Part shown: positions 46,828-57,083 of the stretch, one piece after another
Layout of the letters: each line of letters starts with the position of its first letter
How positions within the stretch are numbered: the stretch's first letter is position 1
Assembly: GCF_900113035.1 (NCBI RefSeq)
Contig: NZ_FONX01000003.1
Span: 390,837-454,836 of the forward strand
DNA: 64,000 nt
Origin: Paracidovorax wautersii
GTDB taxonomy: Bacteria > Pseudomonadota > Gammaproteobacteria > Burkholderiales > Burkholderiaceae_C
Direction: 5' to 3'
The notes under the pieces: model-generated
What the model was told of the DNA's origin: nothing
What the model saw: the letters and a program-made list of their open reading frames with translations, nothing else
The model's database searches: none
Translations under genes and position numbers: made by a program

Positions 46828-48270
46828 TCAAGCGGCGAAATGCACGGAAACCAGCAGCCCCCGGCCGTGCGCGCCCTGGCCCAGTGCCAGCTCGGCCTGA
46901 TGGGCGCGCGCGATTTCGTCGGCGATCGGCAGACCCAGGCCTGTGCCCTCCCCGGCCGAGCCCGGCAGGCGGTAGAAGCGCTGCATGACCCGCGCCCGCT
47001 CGGCACCGGGAACGCCCGGGCCGTCGTCTTCCACCTGCAGGAAGGCGCGGCCGGCCTCCATGCCGCAGCGCAGGGTGACGGTGCCGCCGCAGGGCGTGTA
47101 TTGGATGGCGTTGTCCACCAAGTTGGAGAGCAGCTCGCGCAGCAGCCAGCCGTGCCCCTGGGTGCGGGCCGGCGCGGCCTCCAGCCCCAGGTCCAGCCCC
47201 TTGGCGGTGGCCGCGTCGAGAAAGTCCTCCAGCAGGCTTTCGCACAGCGCTTTCAGATCGACGGACTGGGGCGCCAGCGCATCGAGGCTGCGCGCATCGG
47301 CCCGCGACAGGGCCAGCAGCTGGTGCGCCAGCTTGGACGTGCGCCGCGTGGCCTGGAGCAGTTTCTCGATCTCCTCCGCTCCCAAAACAATAGCACCTTG
47401 CGCAAGCGGGACAAGCGCAGAGGCCATATTCGGCATCAAACCAGACGGTTGCGCGCCGGCAGCGCCCGCCGCACCGCCCCGAGCCGCCAGCGCCCAGGCC
47501 TCGACCTGCGCCTGCAGGCCCGCCAGCGGCGTGCGCAGCTGGTGGGCGGCATCCGCCACGAAGCGGCGCTGGCTCTCGGCCTGCGCATTGACCAGCGCGA
47601 ACAGGCGGTTGAGCGAATCGACCAGCGGGCGCACTTCGGCCGGCGACGCGGCCTCGTCGATGGGGCTCAGGTCACGCGGCGAACGGCGCTCGACGGCCTC
47701 GGCCAGCTCCACCAGCGGCTTGACGGCGCGCCGCACGGCCCAGTGGATGGCGAGCGCCGCAGCCGCGATCAGCGCCAGGTTGGGCAGCAGCACCCGCAGC
47801 AGCATCTGGCGGCCCCACTGCTGGCGCGGGTCGGAGCCGTCGGCCAGCGCCACCACCAGCTCGCCGGCGCCCGTGTGACTGCGCTGCACCGCCACCCGGT
47901 AGAGCGCGCGGTCGTGCTCGACGCTGTGGAACTCGGGCACCTGCGTGGTGGGCACGGCATTGCCCAGCCAGTCGTCGCCCAGCAGCACGCGCCCTTTCAG
48001 GTCCAGCACGCTGAAGCCGGAGGCGCCGCTGTTCTGGCGCAGGAACTCCTCCACGGGCGGCGCCAGCAGCAGCATGGGCTCGCCCTCCTCCGTGATGGCG
48101 GGCGACAGGATCGAGTCGGCCAGCGCCGGCAGCAGCCGCATCAGCCGCTGGTCGTGGCGGCCGGCCGCTTCGTCGGCGGAGCGGTAGTCCAGCCAGGCAC
48201 CCGCCAGCGCCAGCAGGCACAGCGGCGCCAGCAGAAGCAGCAGCAGGCGGTTGCGCAGGTCGGAGGTCAC
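46828..48270 (-). CDS. TctE-like sensor histidine kinase with repeat-derived insert
   Basis: 480 residues. TM1 (8-28), periplasmic 2CSK_N sensor, TM2 (158-178), HAMP, then His243 in FVADAAHQLRTPLAGLQ. ATPase motifs NLVDNAIQYT, VEDDGPGVP and GTGLGLPI. Related to TctE, which senses tricarboxylates. Residues about 262-300 of the dimerisation hairpin are longer than usual, and 274-295 are encoded by a REP-like sequence (47385-47447). Regulator gene ends 48 bases upstream. Confidence 0.9.
   Translation of the reverse strand: MTSDLRNRLLLLLLAPLCLLALAGAWLDYRSADEAAGRHDQRLMRLLPALADSILSPAITEEGEPMLLLAPPVEEFLRQNSGASGFSVLDLKGRVLLGDDWLGNAVPTTQVPEFHSVEHDRALYRVAVQRSHTGAGELVVALADGSDPRQQWGRQMLLRVLLPNLALIAAAALAIHWAVRRAVKPLVELAEAVERRSPRDLSPIDEAASPAEVRPLVDSLNRLFALVNAQAESQRRFVADAAHQLRTPLAGLQAQVEAWALAARGGAAGAAGAQPSGLMPNMASALVPLAQGAIVLGAEEIEKLLQATRRTSKLAHQLLALSRADARSLDALAPQSVDLKALCESLLEDFLDAATAKGLDLGLEAAPARTQGHGWLLRELLSNLVDNAIQYTPCGGTVTLRCGMEAGRAFLQVEDDGPGVPGAERARVMQRFYRLPGSAGEGTGLGLPIADEIARAHQAELALGQGAHGRGLLVSVHFAA
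47385..47447. repeat. REP-like repeat inside the histidine-kinase gene
   Basis: AACAATAGCACCTTGCGCAA, then CGGGACAAGCGCAGAGGCCA, shows the GGCCT-stem-loop-stem-CTATT layout of the copy at 24172. It keeps the frame open and encodes roughly SGLMPNMASALVPLAQGAIV between the two helices of the kinase dimerisation domain. Confidence 0.6.
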
Positions 48271-48318
48271 GGGGGTTCAGGCAGTGAAAGCGCAGGGCGG
48301 CGCGGCGCCATGCCCCGA

Positions 48319-49086
48319 TCAGCCCGGCGGCGACGCAGGCCGCAGTTCGAGCCGGTAGCCGAAGCCGCGAATGGAGCGCAGCGCCACGCCGTGCGGCTCC
48401 AGCTTGCCGCGCAGGCGCGAGACATAGACCTCGACGGCGTTGGGCGTGATCTCCTTGTCCCAGCCGGTCAGGGCCTGCAGCAGCTTGTCCTTGCTGGCCG
48501 GCTTGGGCGCATGGATCATCAGGTATTCGAGCACCGTCCACTCGCGGGGCCCCAGCTCCAGCGCGTGGACTCCCGGCCCCGGCCCACCATGCTGCATGCC
48601 GGGCCATGGCGGCGCAGCGCCTGGGCCAGCCACTCCGTCTGCCGCGCGAATGCTGGCCGTGCGGTGGGCCGCATCCAGCTCCAGCGGGCCGAAGCTCAGC
48701 ACCGACGTGGTGGCGGCCTGCGAGCGGCGCAGCAAGGCGCGCAACCGGGCCAGCAGCTCGGGCAATTCATAGGGTTTGACCAGGTAGTCGTCAGCCCCCA
48801 GGTCCAACCCCTGGACCCGGTCGTGCAGCGCATCGCGCGCCGTCAGGATCAGCACCGGCATGGAGGGGTGCGCCATCTCGGGCCGGCGCAGCCGCCGCGT
48901 GAGCTCCAGCCCGTCCATGCCCGGCAGGCCGATGTCGATCACCGCCGCATCGAAGGACTCGGCCAGCAGCACCTCTTCGGCGCGCTCGCCGCTGCCCACC
49001 CAGTCCACGGCATAGCCGGCGTCCGTCAGGCCCAGCTTGATGCCGCTGGCCAGCATGACGTCGTCCTCGACCAGCAGGAGGCGCAT
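48319..49086 (-). CDS. TctD-like OmpR-family response regulator
   Basis: 255 residues. Receiver with Asp51 (AAVIDIGLPGMDGLEL) and Lys in YLVKPYELPEL; winged HTH at the C-terminus (LELGPREWTVLEYLMIHAPKPASKDKLLQ, VEVYVSRLRGKLEP). A Gly/Pro-rich loop of about 25 residues (GPGAAPPWPGMQHGGPGPG) is inserted at the front of the DNA-binding domain. Partner of the kinase downstream. Confidence 0.92.
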   Translation of the reverse strand: MRLLLVEDDVMLASGIKLGLTDAGYAVDWVGSGERAEEVLLAESFDAAVIDIGLPGMDGLELTRRLRRPEMAHPSMPVLILTARDALHDRVQGLDLGADDYLVKPYELPELLARLRALLRRSQAATTSVLSFGPLELDAAHRTASIRAADGVAGPGAAPPWPGMQHGGPGPGVHALELGPREWTVLEYLMIHAPKPASKDKLLQALTGWDKEITPNAVEVYVSRLRGKLEPHGVALRSIRGFGYRLELRPASPPG

Positions 49087-49163
49087 GTCAGCGGCCGGCC
49101 CTGCGGGTCACAGCCGCGGCGGCGGCCTGGAAAGCGAATGGCACGCTGCGCGGCTTCGTTCGA

Positions 49164-50069
49164 TCAGTGGCTGCGGATCATCGTGCCGTAGGCCTGCTCG
49201 GTCAGGATCTCGAGCAGCATGGCATGCGGCACGCGGCCGTCGATGATGTGGACGGCATTCACGCCCGCCTTGGCCGCATCCAGCGCGCCGGCGATCTTGG
49301 GCAGCATGCCACCGGAGATGGTGCCGTCGGCAAAAAGCGCATCGATCTCGCGCGAGGTCAGGTCGGTCAGCAGCTCGCCCGCCTTGTTCAGCACGCCGGG
49401 AATGTTGGTGAGCAGCACCAGCTTCTCGGCCTGCAGCACCGTCGCCAGCTTGCTGGCCACCACGTCGGCGTTGATGTTGTAGCTCTCGTTGTCCTCGCCG
49501 AAGCCGATCGGGCTGATGACCGGGATGAAGGCGTCGTCCTGCAGCGCCTTGACCACGCTCGGGTCGATGGAAACGATGTCGCCCACCTGGCCGATGTCGT
49601 GCTCGATGCTCGGGTCCTTGTTGTCCACCATGCGCAGCTTCTGCGCACGGATCATCCCGCCGTCGCGCCCCGTCAGGCCCACGGCCTTGCCGCCGGCCTG
49701 GTTGATGAGGCCCACGATGTCCTGCTGCACCTCGCCGGCCAGCACCCATTCGACGACCTCCATGGTCTCGGCATCGGTCACGCGCATGCCCTGGATGAAC
49801 TCGCCCTTCTTGCCCAAGCGGTTCAGCGCCGTCTCGATCTGCGGCCCGCCGCCGTGCACCACCACCGGGTTCATGCCCACCAGCTTGAGCAGCACCACGT
49901 CCTCGGCAAAGTCCGCCTGCAGCGCCGGATCGGTCATGGCGTTGCCGCCGTACTTGATCACCATGGTCTTGCCATGGAACTTGCGGATGTAGGGCAGCGC
50001 CTGGGCCAGGATTTCGGCCTTGGTGCGGGGCGCGATGGAAGACAAGTCGAGTTCCGTGGAGTTGGACAT
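49164..50069 (-). CDS. argB: acetylglutamate kinase
   Basis: 301 residues. [46 protein letters not shown] and [12 protein letters not shown] are ArgB signatures. Phosphorylates N-acetylglutamate in arginine biosynthesis; this length corresponds to the arginine-inhibited hexameric group. Monocistronic here. Confidence 0.97.
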   Translation of the reverse strand: MSNSTELDLSSIAPRTKAEILAQALPYIRKFHGKTMVIKYGGNAMTDPALQADFAEDVVLLKLVGMNPVVVHGGGPQIETALNRLGKKGEFIQGMRVTDAETMEVVEWVLAGEVQQDIVGLINQAGGKAVGLTGRDGGMIRAQKLRMVDNKDPSIEHDIGQVGDIVSIDPSVVKALQDDAFIPVISPIGFGEDNESYNINADVVASKLATVLQAEKLVLLTNIPGVLNKAGELLTDLTSREIDALFADGTISGGMLPKIAGALDAAKAGVNAVHIIDGRVPHAMLLEILTEQAYGTMIRSH

Positions 50070-50120
50070 GGCGTTGAACGTTCCTGAGACAAAACTGGCG
50101 CGATTGTAGGTGCGCAGTCG

Positions 50121-51218
50121 TTACATCCTGAGCCAGCGCGGCACCTTGAAGCGGATGATCATCAGATACGCCCCCACATAGGCCGCAGCGAACACCAGGC
50201 AGCAGATCACCAGCACCGTGGTGTTGCGCCAGAACAGCATCGCCGGCACCACCGACGCGCCGGCGAACATCCAGAGATAGGGCGAGGTGCGGTTGTTGCG
50301 GGAGAGCAATTCACGCGCCTCGTCATCCTGCAGCGCCACCCGGACGATCCGCCGAAAGATCAGCTGGTGCAGATGCAGCGCATCCGCCATGCCGGGCGAC
50401 TGGCCGCGCACCAGCTTGCGATAGATGGAAAAGAAGGTTTCCCCGACGGGGTAGATCAGCAGCAATACCGGAAACCAGGGCGACACGGCCGGATGGCGCT
50501 GCACCAGCATGATGCAGCCCACCGCGATGACGAGCCCCCAGACATAGGCCCCGCCATCTCCGGCGAACACCTTGCCCCTGGGGTAGTTCCACAGCAGAAA
50601 GCCGGCCGTCGCGCCAGCCAGGCACACCAGGGCGGCGGCCAATTGCCGATCCCCCAACTGCAACGCGACGTGGACCAGCGCCAGACTGATGATGAGTGCC
50701 ACCACCCCAGCCAGCCCGTTGTAGCCGTCGATCAGGTTGAAGGCATGCGGCAAGCCCGCAATCGCGATGACGGCGAAGGCCGCGGCAGCCCAGGGGCTGA
50801 CCTGCAGCCAGGCATCCACCGGCCCCAGGCCCAGGCGATTCGTCTGAAGCCCCAGCAAACCGCACAGCAACATGGCCGACAGCGCCGTCAAACCCAACCG
50901 GACTTTGGCCGGCACTTTTTGCGTCACATCCTCGACCAACCCGGCCCCCACCGCCGGTACCATGCACAGCAAACCGGCCAGGGAAGACCAGAACGGCAGA
51001 TTCACGTTCAAATGCTGCCCCATAGGCGACGCCGCGAACAGCACCGCACAACCCAGTCCGATGAAGATGCCCAGGCCGCCGATGCGAGGCACATGACCGC
51101 TATGGAAGCGCTGCGGCATGTCCTGCCGGTAACGGCGCGCATGGCGACGAGCTACACGCGTAATAAAAAAAGTCGTGAGCGCCGCACACAAGAAGCTCAG
51201 AACGATAAGGGCAATCAT
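50121..51218 (-). CDS. WecA/MraY-family polyprenyl-phosphate sugar-1-phosphate transferase
   Basis: 365 residues from the ATG at 51218, with about eleven helices. MPQRFHSGHVPRIGGLGIFIG is the conserved cytosolic loop 1, FNLIDGYNGLAG the NxxDGxxGL catalytic motif, and VFAGDGGAYVWG the later loop. Links the first sugar phosphate to undecaprenyl phosphate to start an O-antigen or exopolysaccharide chain. Diverges from the rhamnosyltransferase-like gene. Confidence 0.9.
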   Translation of the reverse strand: MIALIVLSFLCAALTTFFITRVARRHARRYRQDMPQRFHSGHVPRIGGLGIFIGLGCAVLFAASPMGQHLNVNLPFWSSLAGLLCMVPAVGAGLVEDVTQKVPAKVRLGLTALSAMLLCGLLGLQTNRLGLGPVDAWLQVSPWAAAAFAVIAIAGLPHAFNLIDGYNGLAGVVALIISLALVHVALQLGDRQLAAALVCLAGATAGFLLWNYPRGKVFAGDGGAYVWGLVIAVGCIMLVQRHPAVSPWFPVLLLIYPVGETFFSIYRKLVRGQSPGMADALHLHQLIFRRIVRVALQDDEARELLSRNNRTSPYLWMFAGASVVPAMLFWRNTTVLVICCLVFAAAYVGAYLMIIRFKVPRWLRM

Positions 51219-51331
51219 GCAGTCGTGAGTGAAAAGCAGTTGCAAGCTGCTCTTTGATAGAAATAAAGCATCGGTCTTTCGACTTGCCCCGAAAGCTTGC
51301 CGACTGGCAAGACAGCCACACAAATTAGATC

Positions 51332-52111
51332 ATGACCAACACACAGCCAGACCTTAAAAGCGTTACCGTCTCCATCGTGAGTCACGGCCAACAGGCGCTG
51401 ATCCGTCCATTGCTGGAACAGTTGGACCGCCACAGCCACCAGTGGGTGGCGGAAGTCGTACTCACCCTCAACATCCCCGAAACAGATCTCCTGACCGAAG
51501 CCGAAGAGGCATCCTGGCGCTTTCCGATCAGGCGCCTCGTGAACAGCACACCCCACGGATTCGGGGCTAATCACAACCAGGGATTCCAGCACTGCCGTAC
51601 GCCCTGGTTCTTGGTACTGAACCCCGACATCCGTTTCGACTGCGATGTACTGGCACCCTTGCTGACCCAGGCCACGCCGGACGCGGGACTACTCACACCT
51701 CGCGTCCGAGAGCCAGGCAAGCTCGAACCCGAGCAGCACCGCGCGCTCCTCACTCCGCTGGAAATCCTCACGCGCAACCACCAGCGCTACCGACGCCCTC
51801 CCCGACCGGCCTGGGTGCCGGGCCTATTCATGCTTTTTCGCAGCGAGGCGTACCGGCATATTGCCGGCTTCGACGAGAAGAGGTTCTTCATGTATGGGGA
51901 AGACTTCGACATCTGTGCTCGCTTACGCCTGACAGGCTGGAAGATCCAGGTGGGCGAAGACCTGCAGATCCGGCATGAAGCGCAGAGGGCTAGCCGCCGC
52001 CGCGGCCGCGGCCGGCATCTTTACTGGCATTTGAGCAGCTTGGTGAAAGTATGGCTGTCGAGCGCTTTCTGGCGCTTGCGCCGACTAGAGGCCTCCGACA
52101 GGAGTAACTAA
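51332..52111 (+). CDS. family 2 glycosyltransferase, rhamnosyltransferase-like
   Basis: 259 residues. VTVSIVSHGQQALIRPLLEQL, FGANHNQGFQHCRTPWFLVLNPDIRF (NPDxxF metal-binding region) and WVPGLFMLFRSEAYRHIAGFDEKRFFMYGEDFDICARLR are the WbbL-type pattern. Uses dTDP-rhamnose in related enzymes, consistent with rfbBDAC nearby. Its TAA stop lies in the 4-bp target duplication of the downstream IS. Confidence 0.88.
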   Translation: MTNTQPDLKSVTVSIVSHGQQALIRPLLEQLDRHSHQWVAEVVLTLNIPETDLLTEAEEASWRFPIRRLVNSTPHGFGANHNQGFQHCRTPWFLVLNPDIRFDCDVLAPLLTQATPDAGLLTPRVREPGKLEPEQHRALLTPLEILTRNHQRYRRPPRPAWVPGLFMLFRSEAYRHIAGFDEKRFFMYGEDFDICARLRLTGWKIQVGEDLQIRHEAQRASRRRGRGRHLYWHLSSLVKVWLSSAFWRLRRLEASDRSN

Positions 52112-52885
52112 GGAAGGTCTGCAAAACCCCTTCCCAGCGCCCCGTGGCCGGATGACTCGGAGTGATTTTTCGCGATGTGCGAGATCAGCCTGATTTCCCG
52201 CGCGAAAGGCCCATCCAGCAGGCAGATTTGGCCCGTACAGCGGCCCCTGGGTGCGTTTCAGGCGCACTCATGCCTGCAGCGCCAGCAACTGCCGGCGTGC
52301 CATCCACACATTGCCCAGCGCAAACATCACCTGCAGCCGCGCCGTGTTCTTGGCCAGGCCCCGGTAGCGCACTTTGGCGTGATCGAACTGCTGCTTGATC
52401 ACCCGGAACGGGTGCTCCACCTTCGCCCGGATGCTGGCCTTGATCTGCTCGACCCGCTCGATGGCCTGGGCCAGTGGTCGGCTCCTGTCCAGCGCGACTC
52501 GTTTGCCCGGGCGCATGGCAATGTGCCATCTCACCTTCAGGCCCCGGGCTTCGGGCCGCCTGTCCACTCCCTGGTAGCCCGCGTCTCCAAAGGCTTCCTG
52601 CTCCTGCTCCTGCCCGTGCAGCAGTCGTGCAGCCTGAGTGACATCGTTGACGTTGGAGGGCGTCCACCCAGGGCTTGGTGGACGCCGCGCGCATGCGGCT
52701 GGATCAGTGCCACCAGCGCCGCCCACGGCACCACCCGGTTCATCTCTTCAAGGAAGATCTCCTTGCGGGTCTTCTTGGGCAGGGGATCGAACCCCAGCAT
52801 CTGCTGCCGCTCTTGCGTCATGCTCGCCATCTTGCCTGCGGCTCACTGCACGCGCCAGTCAGCGGCGGGGGTTTGCAGACCTTCC
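52112..52885. mobile_element. internally deleted IS5-family insertion sequence
   Basis: 774 bp bounded by inverted repeats GGAAGGTCTGCAAAACCCC (52112-52130) and its near-complement (52867-52885), with a CTAA duplication on both sides (52108-52111 and 52886-52889). A 4-bp CTAR target is typical of IS5. Full-length relatives are about 1.2 kb; the middle of the transposase is missing, so it can move only in trans. Confidence 0.9.
52268..52830 (-). pseudogene. IS5-family transposase, internal deletion and frame change
   Basis: The N-terminus MTQERQQMLGFDPLPKKTRK (frame starting 52830) joins, in a different frame, a C-terminal part beginning VNDVTQAARLLHGQ and ending ARRQLLALQA. FGDAGYQGVDRRPEA and KVEHPFRVIKQQF (the Glu-containing DDE segment) are typical of IS5. 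The first catalytic Asp regions are gone. Confidence 0.9.
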
Positions 52886-53054
52886 CTAACGGCCAAAGTA
52901 AGCGGCCCGCCTGTGGCGGGTCAGCTTGACTGCCGGGTTAGCTGCCGGCGCCATAAGCGCCTTCGCACTCGTCGTGATTCACGCATGATCCTTTGCTCTT
53001 CCCGCATTTCTGGCAAGCCCCATTCCCAATGGCTGATGGTTACAGGAGGCAATC

Positions 53055-56000
53055 CTAGACATGGATATCCGCCGTAAAGACATTCCTGACGGCAGCCTGG
53101 GAAAAACGTGCCAGCACAAAATCCCGCCCATCTACGGAGACCCGGTCCCAATAGTCATCATCAACCATGATTCTCAAGATTGCATCTGCAATTGCCTGTG
53201 ACTCATCATGCACAGGAACAACAACATCCAATCCATCAAGGCCCTGGACACCGACTGAAGTAGTCACTATCGGAACCCCTTGGTTCAAGGCTTCTAGCAC
53301 CTTACCTTTCACCCCAGCGCCGAAACGTAACGGAACGACGGCCACGCCTGCACGCTTGTAAAGCGCGTCCAGTGCCGCATCACTCAAATAACCAGTCACC
53401 CGTACGGAATCACTCGCCAAGGCTTTCACCTCGTCTGTGGGATTCGAGCCTGCAAGGGTGAGGAAAGCCCCAGGCTGGCGATGCTTGACTTTTGGAAATA
53501 TCTCCTGCACCAACCATTTGGCTGCATCCACATTGGGCGGATGACCAAAACCTGCAACAAATAGGAGATCCGTCCGCTGACGCAACTCTCGCCCGGGCAT
53601 GACGTCGGACTCGTTGAAGTAATAAAGAGGGACTGTGCGAGCCACAACAGCCGGGACCGCAGCCTTTACAGCATCGGTCTCTGAAGCAGATGGGTAATAA
53701 ACCACATCCACCCGCCGCCAAATAGACTCCTCCAGGGCACGAAAATCTTCGGCCTCGCGAAGAAGCTGCGGCTCCTTGGTTTTTTCATACTCCCCAAGCA
53801 AACGGGCGTAATGTAAATCATGCCCATAATAAAGCACCTTGGCAGAGGTATTCTGCCGAACAGCATCCAAGTGGTCTTCCGTAATATGCGGACGGCTCAG
53901 CAGGACATAGTCCAGGCTGGATCCATGCTCCTGCATCAATTCCGCAAAGTGCCCAACATAATCCCCACCATAGAAGACCTCTATTCCTGCCTGCTGCAGC
54001 AGTGGGGAGTAATATGGGTCATGCCATAGGTTAGCAGGCCAAAATTTCACATTCAGCCCCATCGCCACAAATTCTTGCAAAAAACACCACGTACTCCGCG
54101 AGCCTGCATCACGATCCGGCTGAGGAACATAGTGATCAACGACCAGTATCGTCTTTTTCTTCACAGATCGATCGCGCGCGAGAAACGGATTAATCGCGTT
54201 ATCCAAATGATTGCGTTCTAGCTCATCTTTCCAGCGTTCATAGAATTTCTTCTGGTTGGTCACCTGATGCGCCTTGACTCCAGAGGCAGTATCCGTCCCA
54301 TGCGAAATCCCCTCATAGTGAATCACCACGGAGTCCGGCTGATAAAGAACACTCTTTCCGGCAGAACGCACCCGGAAGGCAAGATCAGTATCTTCGTAGT
54401 AGGCCGGCAAATAATGCTCATCAAACCCACCTAGATGATCCCACAACTGCTTCGGAATTAGCAGAGACGCGCCAGAACAATAGTCAGCTTCCTTGACGTA
54501 GTTATATATGCTACGAGTGGGATCATCCAGCCGACCATAATTCCACGCAGAGCCATCACGCCACAGAATACCGCCAGCCTCCTGCAGACGTCCATCCGGA
54601 TACACCAGCTTCGAACCTACCATTCCACAATCGGGGAATTTCTCGAACAGCGACAACATGCTATCCAACCAACCGGCGGTCACTTCAGTGTCATTATTCA
54701 GCAGATAGACGTACCGCCCATGTGCAAGCTGCACCGCAGCATTGCATGAGCGGAGAAAACCCATATTGGCTGCATGATTGACGAAGCGTAAACCGGGGAT
54801 GGCCTGAAGGCGCTGAATCTCGGCATCACCCGAGGCATCTTCTGCCACCATGACTTCCACCGATGCAACCGGCAAGTTCCGAGCAATCGACTGCAGGCAC
54901 ATGAGAGTGTGATGCAAGTTCCCGTATGTTGGAATAATGATGCTGATTTCAGGGGCGTTCACAACAGGAAAACTCAGCGAAGCCAGTACATCAGCAACAT
55001 CATCAACAGCAATGGGTCCAGTACCCACCGGAACTGCAGGAGACTGACCGCTCTGGCGCCGCCACACCTCGTAGTGAACCATGCCTTTGAATAATGGACC
55101 AGCCACGCGATAAGCGGTAGTGACCAAGCGATCCTTTATCGACCTAGACAAAGGCAGGGCTCTATAGGCTCGCTTGCCCCAGCGGATAGCATGAGGGGAC
55201 AACATGGATGCCAGCGTCCCCCACTCGCCGCGCAGCACCCGGCCCGACATCCGCAAAGGCATGGTGAGAGTCCAGGAGTGCGACTTCCTGATGGCATTGA
55301 TCTGTTGGCTCAAATCAGTATTGGCAAGCCTTAGCCTGTCCAGTTCAGAGCGATCTTGGCTCTGCACAGCCGTCAAGGCACAGACCTGCTGCTCCAGTAA
55401 GGCAATTCGTCTGGTACGTTCGAGCTGCTGAGCAGAGTCCAGGTGCGGCTGCACGATGGGCGGCACCGAAACAGTAGCGGCCGCAGCCCCCCCGTCAGTC
55501 CATCGGGCTTCCAATTCAGCGCACCGTGCGTTCAATTGCAGCGCCCACGCTGTACGCTCGTCGAATTCTGATTGCAGTTGAACAAGTCGTTCGTCAACTG
55601 CCGCGAGGCGCTCGACCTGTTTGGCCAACTCTAAATTACGCCGACTCAACAGGTCATGCTGGGCACGAAATTGTGCATGCGTAGTTAACAGTGACTGCAA
55701 CTTAGCATGCATCTCGTCGGCATATTGGGCTCGCTCCGCCAGTTCTCCTTGCAACCCTTTCAGCAACGCATCGCGCCCCTGCAACTCAGCGCGGAGTGCC
55801 TGAATTCGGGGATCAGCGTCGAACTGCTTTTCCTGACACGCCTTTTGCTCTGCCAGCTGAACTTCCAGCTCCTGGCTTAGCCGAGAATTCTGCTCATCGA
55901 GTTGGGCAATACGGGCCTTGAGCGCCAGAACCTCTTCTTGCAGTCGTAGCTCTGAATCGACACGCGCCTGATATTTTTCAAGCTCCAGACGAAGAGAAAG

Positions 56001-57083
56001 ATTGCGCTGCCCTAACTGATCCTGTTGAAGGCGTAACTCTGCGTGGGCCTCTTGCAAACCCTGCAGTTCGACATGCAATATGTCAGCCTGACGGGATCGA
56101 TCCGCCACTTTTTTTTCCAGCTCTGCATTTTCCCGGAGACGGAGAGCCAATTCATCCTTCAGCTTTGGAGATTCCGAATTTCCGGAAGCGCGCTCTATCT
56201 CGGCCACCAGCCGGGCACGTTCCGCATCCAACTGCAGCGCCCACGCAGTCCGGTCTTCGAATTCAGCTCTCAACTGTGCATGTCGCTTGTCGAGGTCACG
56301 ATGTTCGAGGTCAAGCGTAGAGGCCCAGCGCAAGGACTTCTGGGCCTCAGCATAGAGATCGATGTCTTCATCTACAAAAAACGAAGGATCCGTCTTCGGC
56401 AAATGGCCATCGTCCGCCGCACAAACGGCAACAAAATACATGATGCCAGTGGACGGAGGGGTCTGCTTCACAAGATGGTCACCTTTAAGACCAATCGCCT
56501 CATAGTAAGCATCTTGCTGCCCCATTGGCGCAACGACAGATCCCGTCAGCAACCGCTGCCCCAAATAAGTGACAGCGGAGAACTGCTCGCGCAGCAGCGC
56601 ATCGAATTCCTCGAAGTAAAGCTCCTTGACGTGAAACTCATTGACATAGTTTCGATCGTCGGAGTAGACCTTCTTATTGGGGGAGGATATGATCAGCAAG
56701 CCGTCAGGTCTCAGCACACGCCGAATATCCGCCAGCATCTCACTTTGCTGCGGCAAATGCTCGACTGTCTCGAAAGAAACGACTACATCCACGCTATGCG
56801 CCTGGAGAGGGATAGCCGTTGCACTCCCCTGAAGAAACTGCAAATTACCCTTGGCGGCATACTTTTCGCGAGCATGCAAGACCGCCTCGTGCGCTATGTC
56901 AACACCCATAACCGAATCGGCATGTGCGGCCAGCAAAGCAGAGCCATACCCTTCACCACAGGCTATATCCAGAACTCTCTTACCCTGGCAAAAGCGGGTA
57001 ACCCAAGCATATCGGTGCATATGCTCATAGCGAATTTCACCACTCTCCGTAGGCACAAAGCGCTCACCCGTAAAATTAATCAT
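53055..57083 (-). CDS. methyltransferase / coiled coil / two-glycosyltransferase fusion
   Basis: 1342 residues from the ATG at 57083, which overlaps the wzt stop by 8 bases. Residues 1-230: class I SAM methyltransferase ([16 protein letters not shown] at 36-51, [24 protein letters not shown]). 245-600: long coiled coil with internal duplicates: [11 protein letters not shown] (275) and [11 protein letters not shown] (507), and [11 protein letters not shown] (333) and [11 protein letters not shown] (455). 710-960: GT2 domain ([28 protein letters not shown]). 975-1340: GT-B (Glyco_trans_1_4) domain ([37 protein letters not shown]). With Wzm/Wzt it probably finishes and caps the polysaccharide chain. 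Less GC-rich than flanks. Confidence 0.87.
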   Translation of the reverse strand: MINFTGERFVPTESGEIRYEHMHRYAWVTRFCQGKRVLDIACGEGYGSALLAAHADSVMGVDIAHEAVLHAREKYAAKGNLQFLQGSATAIPLQAHSVDVVVSFETVEHLPQQSEMLADIRRVLRPDGLLIISSPNKKVYSDDRNYVNEFHVKELYFEEFDALLREQFSAVTYLGQRLLTGSVVAPMGQQDAYYEAIGLKGDHLVKQTPPSTGIMYFVAVCAADDGHLPKTDPSFFVDEDIDLYAEAQKSLRWASTLDLEHRDLDKRHAQLRAEFEDRTAWALQLDAERARLVAEIERASGNSESPKLKDELALRLRENAELEKKVADRSRQADILHVELQGLQEAHAELRLQQDQLGQRNLSLRLELEKYQARVDSELRLQEEVLALKARIAQLDEQNSRLSQELEVQLAEQKACQEKQFDADPRIQALRAELQGRDALLKGLQGELAERAQYADEMHAKLQSLLTTHAQFRAQHDLLSRRNLELAKQVERLAAVDERLVQLQSEFDERTAWALQLNARCAELEARWTDGGAAAATVSVPPIVQPHLDSAQQLERTRRIALLEQQVCALTAVQSQDRSELDRLRLANTDLSQQINAIRKSHSWTLTMPLRMSGRVLRGEWGTLASMLSPHAIRWGKRAYRALPLSRSIKDRLVTTAYRVAGPLFKGMVHYEVWRRQSGQSPAVPVGTGPIAVDDVADVLASLSFPVVNAPEISIIIPTYGNLHHTLMCLQSIARNLPVASVEVMVAEDASGDAEIQRLQAIPGLRFVNHAANMGFLRSCNAAVQLAHGRYVYLLNNDTEVTAGWLDSMLSLFEKFPDCGMVGSKLVYPDGRLQEAGGILWRDGSAWNYGRLDDPTRSIYNYVKEADYCSGASLLIPKQLWDHLGGFDEHYLPAYYEDTDLAFRVRSAGKSVLYQPDSVVIHYEGISHGTDTASGVKAHQVTNQKKFYERWKDELERNHLDNAINPFLARDRSVKKKTILVVDHYVPQPDRDAGSRSTWCFLQEFVAMGLNVKFWPANLWHDPYYSPLLQQAGIEVFYGGDYVGHFAELMQEHGSSLDYVLLSRPHITEDHLDAVRQNTSAKVLYYGHDLHYARLLGEYEKTKEPQLLREAEDFRALEESIWRRVDVVYYPSASETDAVKAAVPAVVARTVPLYYFNESDVMPGRELRQRTDLLFVAGFGHPPNVDAAKWLVQEIFPKVKHRQPGAFLTLAGSNPTDEVKALASDSVRVTGYLSDAALDALYKRAGVAVVPLRFGAGVKGKVLEALNQGVPIVTTSVGVQGLDGLDVVVPVHDESQAIADAILRIMVDDDYWDRVSVDGRDFVLARFSQAAVRNVFTADIHV

